A DNA stretch of 24,574 nucleotides from UMGS1851 sp900555605 (GCA_902472555.1 CABROF010000027.1:1-24574); one strand, 5' to 3'. Positions 7,062 through 15,278 are shown, counted from the stretch's first letter. Made by a program: numbers and translations. The notes: generated from the letters alone by a model not told the origin.

Positions 7062-7292
7062 CTATGCTTTCATTTTTTGGTCTTTTTCAAGCTTGTAAAC
7101 CAAATAGTCAAGACAGTCAATCTGCTTTTGGTCTTTATGAAGGTCATCCAGCAGGGAGCGTCTGTGCGTTGCCAGCAGCTTCAGCCCCTCCGCTACTTTT
7201 TCTTTCCGCAGATCTTCTACGAAGGTCTGAATGGTATCTTCATCACAGCCCGCATCTTTTAAGTTCTGAATGATGGCATTTTCGTTGTTCAT
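7062..7292 (-). CDS. Small GCDE/IDCLDYLVYK protein
   Basis: A 76-residue, highly charged, helical protein. It is a clear paralogue of the protein at 20152-20385: both have LKDAGCDE near the N-terminus, then a helix with LLATHR or LLAKHK, LLxDLHxxQKxIDCLD and YLVYKLEK-type ends. Two conserved Cys (residues 16 and 59) stand out. No known domain is recognised; the C-terminal helix resembles the small hypothetical proteins that sit beside oxidoreductase genes in Clostridia. It is the second gene of block B, 27 bp after the first lipoprotein and 23 bp before DUF3737. Its recurrence in both LysR-linked blocks suggests a shared accessory role. Confidence 0.8.
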   Translation of the reverse strand: MNNENAIIQNLKDAGCDEDTIQTFVEDLRKEKVAEGLKLLATHRRSLLDDLHKDQKQIDCLDYLVYKLEKDQKMKA

Positions 7293-7319
7293 ATTGGCAT
7301 CTCTTTTCTCTTGGATAAA

Positions 7320-7928
7320 TCAGTCTACACGATTGATTAGAACCATCTTTGTATCCCAACCTTCCAATACCGGATTGTTCTCAACAGCAGCTTTGAATTC
7401 TTCGGTATAGTCAAAGTAACCAACCTTTGTGTATTCGCCGGTAACCTCAGCGTCTCCGAAGAAAAGGACAATACGGTTCGGCGCTGAGTAGTAAACTTCT
7501 CCTGCCTTTTCTGAGGTTACGGTTTCAGGATTGGATGGAATCTCATATCTTGAAGGAACGTCGTAATACTGCATGACTTCCCAGTTATCGTAATCGTCAT
7601 AATGATAAATCGGGAGTCTCCAATTGGCTGTACCCACATGGCGAGCAATCGCTGCCGCTGTATCGTTGTCGTACAGATGCAGGATAAAGGGAGCGCCGTC
7701 GTCACCGAAGCAAACCTCAAGTTCGGTCGTTCTGTTGGGATTTTCACCAGAATTGGTATCTTCGCCTGTTTCGCTATTCGTACTATTAGGTCTGCTGTCT
7801 TGGTTTTGGCCTTCCGTCCTCTGAGAGGTACCATCACCTTGACTCCGATCCGTATTGGAATCGCTGCATCCGGTAAATGTAAGCGTAAGTGCGAGAAATA
7901 AAGCAAGTATGAAAGAAATCTTTTTCAT
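7320..7928 (-). CDS. Cyclophilin-like-fold lipoprotein, first gene of block B
   Basis: A 202-residue lipoprotein. Signal MKKISFILALFLALTLTF, lipobox FTGC (Cys21), an Asn/Ser/Gly/Glu-rich linker of ~50 residues, then a cyclophilin-like domain (LEVCFGDDGAPFILHLYDNDTAAAIARHVG ... WEVMQYYDVPSRYEIP ... SEKAGEVYYSAPNRIVLFFGDAEVTGEYTKVGYF). The frame is open to 7970, but ATG 7928 has an AGGAAAGGA ribosome site and starts the signal peptide. It is the promoter-proximal gene of block B, with a putative promoter at 8003-8031 overlapping tandem LysR-type boxes. The surface location is secure. The ligand is unknown; binding of a small hydrophobic or redox-active molecule is conceivable. Confidence 0.88.
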   Translation of the reverse strand: MKKISFILALFLALTLTFTGCSDSNTDRSQGDGTSQRTEGQNQDSRPNSTNSETGEDTNSGENPNRTTELEVCFGDDGAPFILHLYDNDTAAAIARHVGTANWRLPIYHYDDYDNWEVMQYYDVPSRYEIPSNPETVTSEKAGEVYYSAPNRIVLFFGDAEVTGEYTKVGYFDYTEEFKAAVENNPVLEGWDTKMVLINRVD

Positions 7929-8002
7929 AATCTGTTCCTTTCCTGCGCTGCACCGTGCAGCGCAAATCAAATTTTCTAAGCTCTTTCGGAGCTTCTGTCC
8001 TT

Positions 8003-8031
8003 ATTATACTCTGTTTGCTCATATATAGTAA
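8003..8031 (-). promoter_or_regulatory. Promoter of block B
   Basis: On the minus strand, TTACTA (8026-8031), 17-bp spacer, TATAAT (8003-8008). The weak -35 overlaps the edge of the tandem boxes at 8030-8052, as expected for an activator-dependent LysR-type promoter. Confidence 0.55.
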
Positions 8032-8052
8032 ATACTTATATTAAATACTTAT
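8030..8052. promoter_or_regulatory. Tandem AAATACTTAT boxes (putative LysR site)
   Basis: AAATACTTAT occurs at 8030-8039 and again at 8043-8052, a 13-bp period. The same pair with the same period occurs at 13749-13771 next to LysR-1, and the following CTAT is also shared. The length, AT-rich half-sites and position just upstream of a -35 fit a LysR-type recognition site. Confidence 0.6.
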
Positions 8053-8080
8053 CTATAACCAACAGGCATAAATACTTTGC

Positions 8081-10429
8081 CTATTCGCTGATCAATATTG
8101 TCGGATTGGTATTCTTTATTTTGCCCGCTTCAAAATATGCAAAGCCGGTAAAGAGCAGGATCACAACGCCTGCCGGGAGAAGAACGCTTCCGACCGATGG
8201 AGCGGAGGCAAAATTGCTGATTCCCGCCAGCTTCATGACTGCCGACACCAGCGGATCGGTAAAAAGAGAGGCAAGAATTGTCCCTATCACAGAGCCAATC
8301 ATCGCAACCATTCCGAAACGAAGAGCAAAAGTGAGTCTCAACTCTCTTGACCCAAAACCGACCGCTTTATAGATTCCTAAATCCTTCTGTTCCGCTGATA
8401 GGATTTTACTGCCGGTCATTACGGTTACAATTAAAATAAAGACGATCACCATGACATACATAAACACGATTAGCAGGTGCATGGCAGAAATGATTCCGAA
8501 CAGCCCCGGCCATGTGTTTTCATGCACGTGGACATCACCGCCGTAAGCGTCCTCCAGCGCCTGTGTAATCGCCGCCTTCTGTGAAGTGTCTGCAAGGAAA
8601 TAATGCCAGCACCAAATGTGCGGATTATCCCGTCCGATTTTTAAGTATCCCTCACGGCTCATGCCGATATTATCGCCCATGTCGTTGGCGCAGGAATAGA
8701 TACCGGATACGGTATATTCGCCGCTGCCGCTGTCACCCCGAACCGTGACCGTATCGCCGACGGAAACGCCGAAGCTTGCCGCTACAAACTCAGTCAATAC
8801 GATTTCGTTATCCGCTGTGCAGGTTCGGCCTTCTAAAATATGAAAGCGTTCCGGCTCCGAAATCACATTCGCCGTATAGTCCACACCGTTGACCGCCACG
8901 CCCGGCATAGCCAACAGGTAGGTGTCGGTAATATCCGTATAGGAACGAACCATGTTCTCTGCTTCCTCTGCGGTTAAATCGCCGAATACCTGTACGCCGA
9001 TGTCATGATCTGCCGGGTTAAAGGCATCCATCATCCCTTTGCCGTCTGCACCTAACCATGCATTCATCCGCCCCACAAGAGAGGCAAAAAACACCAAAAC
9101 GACTGCCACGGTCAGCGCACCAATGTAACGACGTTTTCCTATCACAAGCTGACGGAACGCAAGTCTTAATGGAACGCATTTTCCAAAAGCGGAGACAGAT
9201 TTCTGAGGATGAAACCGCACTGCTTCCGTTTCACCCCGAATGGCTTTCATCGGCGTGATCCTGCCGATCTTTCGTGTCCGCAAGAGGATGAAGCCTGCCA
9301 AGAGAAGCAATATTGCCATGAAAGACAAGGCGATCCACGCCAAAGGCAAAGCGGTGGGAATCCGAATACCGGTGGTGGTCAGCGTCATGCTGCTTACCAC
9401 CCGACTCAAAGGAATGGAGAGCAATAGCCCGCACACCATTCCGGCAATCATCCCGATGAGATATTGCCAAAGCTGAATCAGCCGCAGCTTGCGTGAGGTA
9501 AAGCCGATCGTTTTCAAAATCCCCATATTGACCGTATCCGCTTCAATGGTGCTGCTGATACTGTGGCTGAGCACGATCAGCACAACAAACAGAAGAACAG
9601 CGACAAATGCGACCAGCAGTCCGCTGAAAGCGTTTTGCAGAACCAGCATAAAGCCCGCAATGGCATCGTTGCTGTGCACAAACTCGGTATACTCTGCAAG
9701 GGCTGTATTTCCATTGATCATACTGTTTAGTTCTGAAACGGTCATCGTGTTGTCAGAAGAAAAAATATGAAGCATTGTGCCATTCCGAGCTAACGCATCA
9801 ATGCCGGCGTTTTGCAGAATCGAGAGAATTTCTGCACGGTCGTTCTCGCAAATGAGAAAGCCCTTCATTCCGATCATGGAGCTTCCCATAAACGGATCTT
9901 CGTAAAAGCCCTTTACGGTCAATATCTTGTTTTTTCCGGCTCTCGCAATGGGAAAGGTAATTTCATCGCCGATCTGTATACCGAACATGGAAACCATAGA
10001 CGGTGATACATAGACCTCTCCCGGCTGAATTTGATGGGGAGCGTCGGTATAATCGGATAAATCGTCCGTAAAAAAGCGGTAGCGGTTTTCTTCCGAAGCA
10101 AAGGTGATCAGCTGCCCCTCGCTGTCAGATTCCTGCTCGTTTGCGGTGTAATTGGAGAAAATAACTGTCTGCGTCTCAATTCGGTCAACCGCTTCAAGAG
10201 ATTCGATATCTCCGATCAATTGTTTTGTATCGGGAACGCCCGAAACCCAAGCGGTCAGTTCTCCAAAACCGGCTCTCTGCATTTCGTTTCGGATATATGC
10301 ACCTGAATTTGTCCATACGGACAGCACCGTCCCAAGAGAAGCCGCCACCAACAGCATGAGGATAAAAACGCCTGTCAGTCCGCCTTTGTGTTTTTTCAGA
10401 TTTGCTTTTAACAGCGTTCTGTATTCCAC
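8081..10429 (-). CDS. FtsX-type ABC transporter permease (two-domain)
   Basis: A 782-residue membrane protein with the double FtsX layout. A first membrane segment at ~20-40 is followed by a large extracellular region (~45-250) and three helices at ~255-390. A second set begins with a helix near 435, followed by another extracellular region (~455-640), and three helices at ~650-770. The cytoplasmic coupling motifs LGIYKAVGFGSRELR and MGILKTIGFTSRKLR are visible. The start is GTG 10429, with GGAGG 7 nt upstream. It pairs with the ATPase gene 12 bp upstream. The MacB/LolCE-like type handles lipoproteins, peptides or amphipathic molecules rather than classical import. Substrate unknown; a product of the upstream hydrolase and ligase is the obvious candidate. 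Confidence 0.93.
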   Translation of the reverse strand: MEYRTLLKANLKKHKGGLTGVFILMLLVAASLGTVLSVWTNSGAYIRNEMQRAGFGELTAWVSGVPDTKQLIGDIESLEAVDRIETQTVIFSNYTANEQESDSEGQLITFASEENRYRFFTDDLSDYTDAPHQIQPGEVYVSPSMVSMFGIQIGDEITFPIARAGKNKILTVKGFYEDPFMGSSMIGMKGFLICENDRAEILSILQNAGIDALARNGTMLHIFSSDNTMTVSELNSMINGNTALAEYTEFVHSNDAIAGFMLVLQNAFSGLLVAFVAVLLFVVLIVLSHSISSTIEADTVNMGILKTIGFTSRKLRLIQLWQYLIGMIAGMVCGLLLSIPLSRVVSSMTLTTTGIRIPTALPLAWIALSFMAILLLLAGFILLRTRKIGRITPMKAIRGETEAVRFHPQKSVSAFGKCVPLRLAFRQLVIGKRRYIGALTVAVVLVFFASLVGRMNAWLGADGKGMMDAFNPADHDIGVQVFGDLTAEEAENMVRSYTDITDTYLLAMPGVAVNGVDYTANVISEPERFHILEGRTCTADNEIVLTEFVAASFGVSVGDTVTVRGDSGSGEYTVSGIYSCANDMGDNIGMSREGYLKIGRDNPHIWCWHYFLADTSQKAAITQALEDAYGGDVHVHENTWPGLFGIISAMHLLIVFMYVMVIVFILIVTVMTGSKILSAEQKDLGIYKAVGFGSRELRLTFALRFGMVAMIGSVIGTILASLFTDPLVSAVMKLAGISNFASAPSVGSVLLPAGVVILLFTGFAYFEAGKIKNTNPTILISE

Positions 10430-10441
10430 AGCAAGACCTCC

Positions 10442-11203
10442 TTACCACTGCAAAGAAGTAAGCCATTCATTGACTTTAGACTCTCTTTTTTGCAGTTCTT
10501 CTGCGTGAAAGGCGGGCAGTTCCAACTCATCTAAAATGTTCCCGTCTTCCAGATACAGAATGCGGTTTCCGCGGACAGCCGCCCGAATGTCATGCGTAAC
10601 CATCAGAATGCTTTGTCCGTTTTCGTGTAAACCGCTCAGCAGATTTAGCACTTGCTCACTGTTTGACTTGTTCAGCGCGCCGGTCGGTTCATCTGCAAAC
10701 AGGATTTCAGGACAGTTCATCATGGCTCTTGCGATTGCCGCCCTTTGTGCTTCACCTCCGGACACCTGAGAAGGCAGACGGTCTTTCGCTTCCTCTGCGT
10801 GCATCCTGCAAAGAAGCTGATTTGCACGCTCCCGAACCGTTTTCATATCCTGTGTCCTGCTGACATAGCCTGCCACGGCAACATTTTCAAAGAGGGTAAG
10901 ATTGCTCACAAGGTGCGTCTGCTGAAAGACAAATCCGAACCGTTTTGCCCGAAGCTCTGCCATTTTCTTTTCGTTAAAGCGACTGATTTCCACTCCGTCA
11001 AGTATGACCGTTCCGCCGGTAATGCTGTCCATACCGCTTAAAGCGTATAATAAGGTAGATTTTCCCGCTCCGGACGAACCCATAATCACTGTAAAATCAC
11101 CTTTATAAATATCGACTGTGACGGATTTCAGTATTTGCGCTTCTTTGCCGCCCTGCGCAAAAGATTTGCACAGGTTTTTCGCTTGCAGCACGATATCTTT
11201 CAT
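10442..11203 (-). CDS. ABC transporter ATPase, MacB/LolD type
   Basis: A 253-residue nucleotide-binding protein. Walker A GSSGAGKST (42-50), Q-loop VFQQ (92-95), signature VSGGE (147-151), Walker B ILFADE (167-172) and switch His204 (VTHD) are all intact. This subclass partners with FtsX-type permeases such as the one 12 bp downstream. ATG 11203 overlaps the stop of the preceding PaaK-type ligase in an ATGA arrangement, so translation is coupled and the transporter is functionally tied to that enzyme. The ~30-residue C-terminal extension (DELELPAFHAEELQKRESK) is slightly longer than usual. Cytoplasmic, membrane-associated. Confidence 0.95.
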   Translation of the reverse strand: MKDIVLQAKNLCKSFAQGGKEAQILKSVTVDIYKGDFTVIMGSSGAGKSTLLYALSGMDSITGGTVILDGVEISRFNEKKMAELRAKRFGFVFQQTHLVSNLTLFENVAVAGYVSRTQDMKTVRERANQLLCRMHAEEAKDRLPSQVSGGEAQRAAIARAMMNCPEILFADEPTGALNKSNSEQVLNLLSGLHENGQSILMVTHDIRAAVRGNRILYLEDGNILDELELPAFHAEELQKRESKVNEWLTSLQW

Positions 11204-12570
11204 CTCACCGCCTCCATTCGTTCTGTGTCTTTTATAATCAGATTCTTTTTCCCGGTCTGTGTGTTCGGAAGGATTTCATTCACAAACTTCACATAGAACT
11301 GCACATAGCAGAGATTCTTTTCCATAAGTATCCCTTTCATCTGCGTTAGAATCTCAGCACGAATGGCGTTCTCTGATGCTGTTTCGGTAATTTCTGCAAG
11401 CATTTCAAAAGCATCCGGACTAATCTGTCGGAACTGATAATCACGAAGTCCCTCGATGCAAATGCCTTCCACTGCAAGCGGATGGAGAAACTCCCGATGA
11501 CCGTTTCCGTCCTCAAACCACAAAATATCTTCGTTTCTCCCCAGCAGCCCTACAGCGCCGGTAAACGGATACCCGCTGTCTGCATCCGGCTCTTTGAGCG
11601 TAAGACTGTCGGACAGACGGTAGCGAATCAGCGGCTGTGCAAAATTATATAGGGAGGTCAGATACATATTGCCGTCTTCAACCTCGATCACATTCAGATC
11701 ATCGAAGAGAATCATTCCGTCTGCGGGACTCATTTCCACACCGAGTGCAAGGGATTCGCTTGCACCGTAAAAGTTAATGACCTCGGCCTGAAAAACTTCT
11801 TCTAAGTAATGCCGCAGACTGGCTCCCAGCGGTTCGCCGCAGGAGATGACACGGAAGATATTTAACCGAACCTCTCCGCGTTCTACCAGTTCACCGAGTA
11901 TTTTAATTGCAGAAGGATAACCGATAATCATATTCGGCTTGAATTCCCTGATTTGGCTAATCCACTCGGTAAGCGGCGTTTTAATATCCAGATACAGCTG
12001 TTTGGCGTGAACGCCGTCAATACCGTCGCCCACTGCCATCGCTCCGCCGTATCGACCGTCCGTTGCCGCAATGTAGACAATGCGTGGACCTTTGGCAAGC
12101 AGCCTTAATATTTGCGGCATGGACATATTCCATAGAGCGGCACGAATAATCCCCAACAGCATATTGTTCCATGCCGCCTCATCATAAACAAAGTATCCCG
12201 GCTTTCCGGTGCTGCCGGAGGAATGCACGATATGATATTTATCTTTGTACGGTCTGCGATCGGCTTTTTCTTCGGCATCAAACCGGCGAAGTTCTTCTTG
12301 CTTTAAATCCGGAACTGTGACAAGCTCATCAAAATGCTCCAGTAATGTTTTTTTATCCATCGTGGGAAATGCTGAGAGCGGGCAGGCGTCGATATTCTCT
12401 GCGGTAATTCCATTCTTTTCAAAGGTCTTGCGGTAAAAAGCGGAATGTTGATAGGAGAACCGCAGCAGGCTTCGCAGTTTTTCCTCCTGTAAATCGGCGA
12501 TTTGTTCCCTCGTTTTCTTTGTATTCTGCTTCAGCCGATATAGCTCGCAAAGCAGCTTTAAGTATTTCAC
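11200..12570 (-). CDS. PaaK/CapK-type adenylate-forming ligase
   Basis: A 456-residue member of the phenylacetate-CoA ligase-like branch of adenylate-forming enzymes. The phosphate loop SSGSTGKPG (117-125), ISCGEPL (242-248), YGASES (268-273) and RYRLSDS-type motif (~330) are present, so ATP-dependent activation of a carboxylate is expected. I chose GTG 12570: it lies 5 bp after the upstream stop and has AGGTGA at good spacing, while the longer frame overlaps the previous gene. The ATGA overlap with the ABC ATPase downstream couples it to export. No carrier protein or condensation gene is nearby, so the acceptor (CoA, amine or other) is unknown. Relatives occur in F390 synthesis, capsule and acyl-amide pathways. 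Confidence 0.88.
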   Translation of the reverse strand: MKYLKLLCELYRLKQNTKKTREQIADLQEEKLRSLLRFSYQHSAFYRKTFEKNGITAENIDACPLSAFPTMDKKTLLEHFDELVTVPDLKQEELRRFDAEEKADRRPYKDKYHIVHSSGSTGKPGYFVYDEAAWNNMLLGIIRAALWNMSMPQILRLLAKGPRIVYIAATDGRYGGAMAVGDGIDGVHAKQLYLDIKTPLTEWISQIREFKPNMIIGYPSAIKILGELVERGEVRLNIFRVISCGEPLGASLRHYLEEVFQAEVINFYGASESLALGVEMSPADGMILFDDLNVIEVEDGNMYLTSLYNFAQPLIRYRLSDSLTLKEPDADSGYPFTGAVGLLGRNEDILWFEDGNGHREFLHPLAVEGICIEGLRDYQFRQISPDAFEMLAEITETASENAIRAEILTQMKGILMEKNLCYVQFYVKFVNEILPNTQTGKKNLIIKDTERMEAVR

Positions 12571-12575
12571 ACGAT

Positions 12576-13679
12576 TCACCTCGCTTCGATCTGAAAGGTG
12601 TATTGTATGTCGTAATTTTCTCTGTGGTAGTAATGCACCTCGCCTGTGCTTTGATTGAATACAATGCTCCACTCGGTCGATTCAAATTCTCCGAAGTTCT
12701 TTTTGCTCACACTGCCGAGAGCGTCACGCACATCATCCATACTCATGGTTTGCCGGTCGGTCAGCGCTTTTGTCAAAATATCGTACCGTTCATGGGACTG
12801 CGCTGTTCCGATGCCGTTTTTCTCTCCCTCTGTAAGATAGAAGTTGGTGACAACCGGCGTTTCGGTAACGATCATTTCGTTGTTCACATACTCGACAACC
12901 ACGCTTTTTCCGTTGCAGTCGGCAAGCGCTATGTGCATCATATATCCCATAGAGGCGTGCATATCGTACTGCTGCAATCGTTCAACTGCTTCGCCTACAT
13001 CTGCCGCCTGATCCAGCAGCAGGCGAATTGCCGTTGTCGTTGTGATATCCGGTCTATCTGTATCTTGATTGATCGTCGCATTGTCCTGAATCATATTGAC
13101 CGAAACGGCAAGCCCCTTTTCATTCATGCCGTCCAGCGGAGCATACAGACAGATGACAGCCTGTGCCTGATCCGGAAGGTCGGACAGCCGCATTCCGCTC
13201 ATATTGATAAAATCCGTGTTGACTGTGGATATAGAGGCATAGCCGCTCTCCGGCTTGCTTTGTACGATCATGGCGTTGCAGGTATTCCAGTCGAAGTTTC
13301 TGCCGAACAAGGAGTCGCCGTTTTCGTCCTTAACCGATATCGTGCTGCACCCGAACGGCATTCCGTCAAAAGAAAGCCCGTTTGCACCAGAGAACAGGTT
13401 TTGAGAAAGAAACGCAACAACCGCTGCATCGGAGGAAGCGCCGCCTTGTGCAAGAAATTCATCGAACATGGAGTTTCCTTCATATTTTACGGCGGACAGA
13501 CCGCTTTCCAATTCGGTAACCGTTGTACTCGGCGTTATAACGGTGGTATTGTTTTCTGTTTCAATGCTCTGTGTACGCTCGGCATCTGTACTGACAGGCG
13601 ACTCTGCATTTTTACCGCAGCCTGCTGACAAAGTTACAATAGCGGCAAGTACACAAAATAAAACGATCGTTCTTTTCAT
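12576..13679 (-). CDS. Ntn-type linear amide C-N hydrolase lipoprotein (C45/choloylglycine-hydrolase-like)
   Basis: A 367-residue secreted lipoprotein. Signal MKRTIVLFCVLAAIVT with lipobox LSAGC (Cys21), a Thr/Glu/Ser-rich linker, then an Ntn hydrolase core. The likely nucleophile is Cys111 in MPFGCSTISVKDENGDSLFGRNFDW, with Arg127 and Asp130 following as in linear amide hydrolases, and the Asn motif EKGLAVSVNM near residue 195. In this superfamily the nucleophile Cys must become N-terminal, so cleavage between Gly110 and Cys111 is expected; that would detach the lipidated part unless the chains stay associated. Related enzymes are bile-salt hydrolases, penicillin acylases and acyl-CoA:6-APA acyltransferases. 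It is the first gene of block C. The family is good, the substrate is inferred only as an N-acyl amide. Confidence 0.88.
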   Translation of the reverse strand: MKRTIVLFCVLAAIVTLSAGCGKNAESPVSTDAERTQSIETENNTTVITPSTTVTELESGLSAVKYEGNSMFDEFLAQGGASSDAAVVAFLSQNLFSGANGLSFDGMPFGCSTISVKDENGDSLFGRNFDWNTCNAMIVQSKPESGYASISTVNTDFINMSGMRLSDLPDQAQAVICLYAPLDGMNEKGLAVSVNMIQDNATINQDTDRPDITTTTAIRLLLDQAADVGEAVERLQQYDMHASMGYMMHIALADCNGKSVVVEYVNNEMIVTETPVVTNFYLTEGEKNGIGTAQSHERYDILTKALTDRQTMSMDDVRDALGSVSKKNFGEFESTEWSIVFNQSTGEVHYYHRENYDIQYTFQIEAR

Positions 13680-13748
13680 CCTTCCAAAGAGCCTCCTTAC
13701 TTTCGTCCATTTTACAATTATAGTATAGCAATCGCATTGAAAAATAGA

Positions 13749-13771
13749 AAATACTTATATCAAATACTTAT
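13749..13771. promoter_or_regulatory. Tandem AAATACTTAT boxes between block C and LysR-1
   Basis: AAATACTTAT at 13749-13758 and 13762-13771, a 13-bp period, matching the pair at 8030-8052. They lie just upstream of the LysR-1 -35 (13778) and upstream of TATAAT/TATACT -10 candidates for block C on the minus strand (13717-13727). This is the expected position for a LysR autoregulatory and activating site. Confidence 0.65.
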
Positions 13772-13777
13772 CTATGC

Positions 13778-13807
13778 TTGACGGCTATATATAGATTGTG
13801 ATATATT
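13778..13807 (+). promoter_or_regulatory. Promoter of LysR-1
   Basis: TTGACG (13778-13783), 18-bp spacer, TATATT (13802-13807), immediately downstream of the tandem boxes. AGGAGGAG then precedes the ATG at 13834. Confidence 0.6.
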
Positions 13808-13833
13808 ATAGCTGATAACAGGAGGAGATTTTC

Positions 13834-14718
13834 ATGGAATTTAGAGTTTTACAATATTTTCTTGCAGTAGCCAGAGAGCAGAGCGTTTCTGGCGCAGCAG
13901 AATATCTGCATCTTTCACAGCCAACTCTATCGCGTCAGTTAAAAGATTTGGAAGAAGAACTCGGCAAACAGCTTTTTATTCGGGGAAACCGTAAAATAAC
14001 CCTGACAGACGAAGGAATGACGCTCCGCAAAAGAGCGGAAGAGATCGTACAGTTAGTAAAAAAGACTGAAGATGAAATCATACTTTCAGACGACAGCTTA
14101 TCAGGCAATATTTATATCGGTGCAGGCGAAACCGACGCTGTGCGTATTCTCGCAAGGGCGGCAAATCAAGTGCAAGCGAGTTATCCCAAAATCTGTTTCC
14201 ATATTTCAAGTGGCGATGCCACCGATGTCATAGAGCAGTTAGACAAGGGACTGCTTGATTTCGGCGTGCTTTTTGAACCTACCGATTTATCGGAGTACAA
14301 TTATCTTCGAATTCCCGCAAAAGACGAATGGGGCGTCCTCATGCGGCGTGATGCGCCACTGTCAGAAAAAAGAATGATTATCCCGGAAGACTTGTGGGAT
14401 AAACCATTGATCGTTTCCCGGCAAGCAGTCAATAAGAGCCGGGGACTGTTTGAATGGCTGGGTAAAGAGCCGGATGAACTTAATATTGTTGCCACCTATA
14501 ATCTTCTTTTCAACGGCTCGCTGATGGTGGAGGAAAGAATGGGCTATGCGCTGTGTCTGAACCATATCATCAATTCCACCGGAGAGAGTAATCTATGTTT
14601 CAGACCTCTGTCTCCAAAACTTGAGACCAGATTGAACGTCGTATGGAAAAAATATCAGATGCTCAGTAAGCCGGCTGAAAAATTCCTTGAAAAATTGCAG
14701 GAACTTATAAAAACATAA
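13834..14718 (+). CDS. LysR-family transcriptional regulator (LysR-1)
   Basis: A 294-residue LysR regulator. The N-terminal winged helix (residues 1-60: MEFRVLQYFLAVAREQSVS, then GAAEYLHLSQPTLSRQLKDL with the recognition helix) is followed by a linker helix and a periplasmic-binding-like effector domain from ~95 (NIYIGAGETDAVRIL). Usual length, strong AGGAGGAG ribosome site. It is divergent from block C and has tandem boxes in its promoter that recur before block B, so it likely controls both. It shares long identical stretches with LysR-2, for example RQLKDLEEELGKQL and DLWDKPLI, so the two are recent paralogues. The effector is unknown; a carbonyl or aromatic compound fits the regulated genes. 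Confidence 0.95.
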   Translation: MEFRVLQYFLAVAREQSVSGAAEYLHLSQPTLSRQLKDLEEELGKQLFIRGNRKITLTDEGMTLRKRAEEIVQLVKKTEDEIILSDDSLSGNIYIGAGETDAVRILARAANQVQASYPKICFHISSGDATDVIEQLDKGLLDFGVLFEPTDLSEYNYLRIPAKDEWGVLMRRDAPLSEKRMIIPEDLWDKPLIVSRQAVNKSRGLFEWLGKEPDELNIVATYNLLFNGSLMVEERMGYALCLNHIINSTGESNLCFRPLSPKLETRLNVVWKKYQMLSKPAEKFLEKLQELIKT

Positions 14719-14753
14719 ACTTACTCTGTTTCTTTCTGATGTAATCTGTTTTC

Positions 14754-14818
14754 AGGTAGGAGGTTCACCTTCTCCTGTCACCAAAAGGGCATAATCCCCT
14801 CTTGGCGGCAGGTGGTAC
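14754..14818 (+). other. Structured intergenic element after LysR-1
   Basis: Two adjacent hairpins can form. AGGAG (14758-14762) pairs with CTCCT (14772-14776). CCAAAAGGG (14781-14789) pairs with CCCTCTTGG (14797-14805) apart from one mismatch, and CACC (14779-14782) can alternatively pair with GGTG (14811-14814). A short T-run (14819-14823) follows, so it may be a composite terminator of LysR-1 or a small structured RNA. I do not recognise a named RNA family. Confidence 0.35.
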
Positions 14819-14865
14819 TTTTTCATTTATTATCTGCGAATCATATAAAGCGGTAAAGCAGCTAA

Positions 14866-14904
14866 AAAAACACAGTCATTCTCATCGAAAACGACTGTGT
14901 TTTT
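14866..14904. terminator. Bidirectional intrinsic terminator
   Basis: A perfect 12-bp stem, AAAAACACAGTC (14866-14877) and GACTGTGTTTTT (14893-14904), with A/T tracts on both sides. It separates LysR-1 (plus) from the end of block D (minus) and would stop both transcripts. Confidence 0.9.
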
Positions 14905-14937
14905 GTTTATAATATAAAGTGCTGATATCCCATCAAA

Positions 14938-15264
14938 CTAAATTGAATCGGGAATATCTGTTGCCTCAATCTTAAAAATAACAGGTCTTAATCCATCGTT
15001 GCAGCTACTGATTGCCATTTTGGGTTCTTTTGCCCAATCGTCAAAGAAGAAGCCGTTTTCTCCTGCTCCGTTTGCGAGAGCAAATACATATTGATAAATA
15101 CAATTCCACGCTGTATCACAAAACCCCTCCGGCTTTTTTACGCCGCCTGTAAATACCTGACCTTCCCGAAACCGTGAACAGGGTCCAAGTCCGGGTTTGG
15201 CGTATTGTGAAGCAATCTCCTTATCAAAGGTTGTTTTGAGAATTGTAATTTTAACCTTATTCAT
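14938..15264 (-). CDS. TIGR04076 family protein
   Basis: A 108-residue small protein of the TIGR04076 type: MNKVKITILKTTFD, then GLGPCSRFREGQVF, KPEGFCDTAWNCIYQYVFALANG, and a C-terminal SCNDGLRPVIFKIEA. Conserved Cys at ~22, ~42, ~48 and ~81 suggest metal or redox chemistry, though no function is known to me. The frame opens at 15288, but ATG 15264 has GGGGAGG at good spacing and follows the upstream stop (15279) by 14 bp. It is the last gene of block D, ending just before a bidirectional terminator. The family assignment is good; function unknown. Confidence 0.87.
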   Translation of the reverse strand: MNKVKITILKTTFDKEIASQYAKPGLGPCSRFREGQVFTGGVKKPEGFCDTAWNCIYQYVFALANGAGENGFFFDDWAKEPKMAISSCNDGLRPVIFKIEATDIPDSI

Positions 15265-15278
15265 AACTAACCTCCCCA

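Noticed and set aside
8056..8085. Hairpin AGGCA/TGCCT at the end of the ABC permease gene
   Set aside because: The stem is only 5 bp with no T-run, so it is too weak to call a terminator.
12519..13628. 369-codon plus-strand open frame opposite the Ntn hydrolase
   Set aside because: It is antisense to a gene with signal peptide, lipobox and catalytic motifs. Its own translation shows no domain and no ribosome site.
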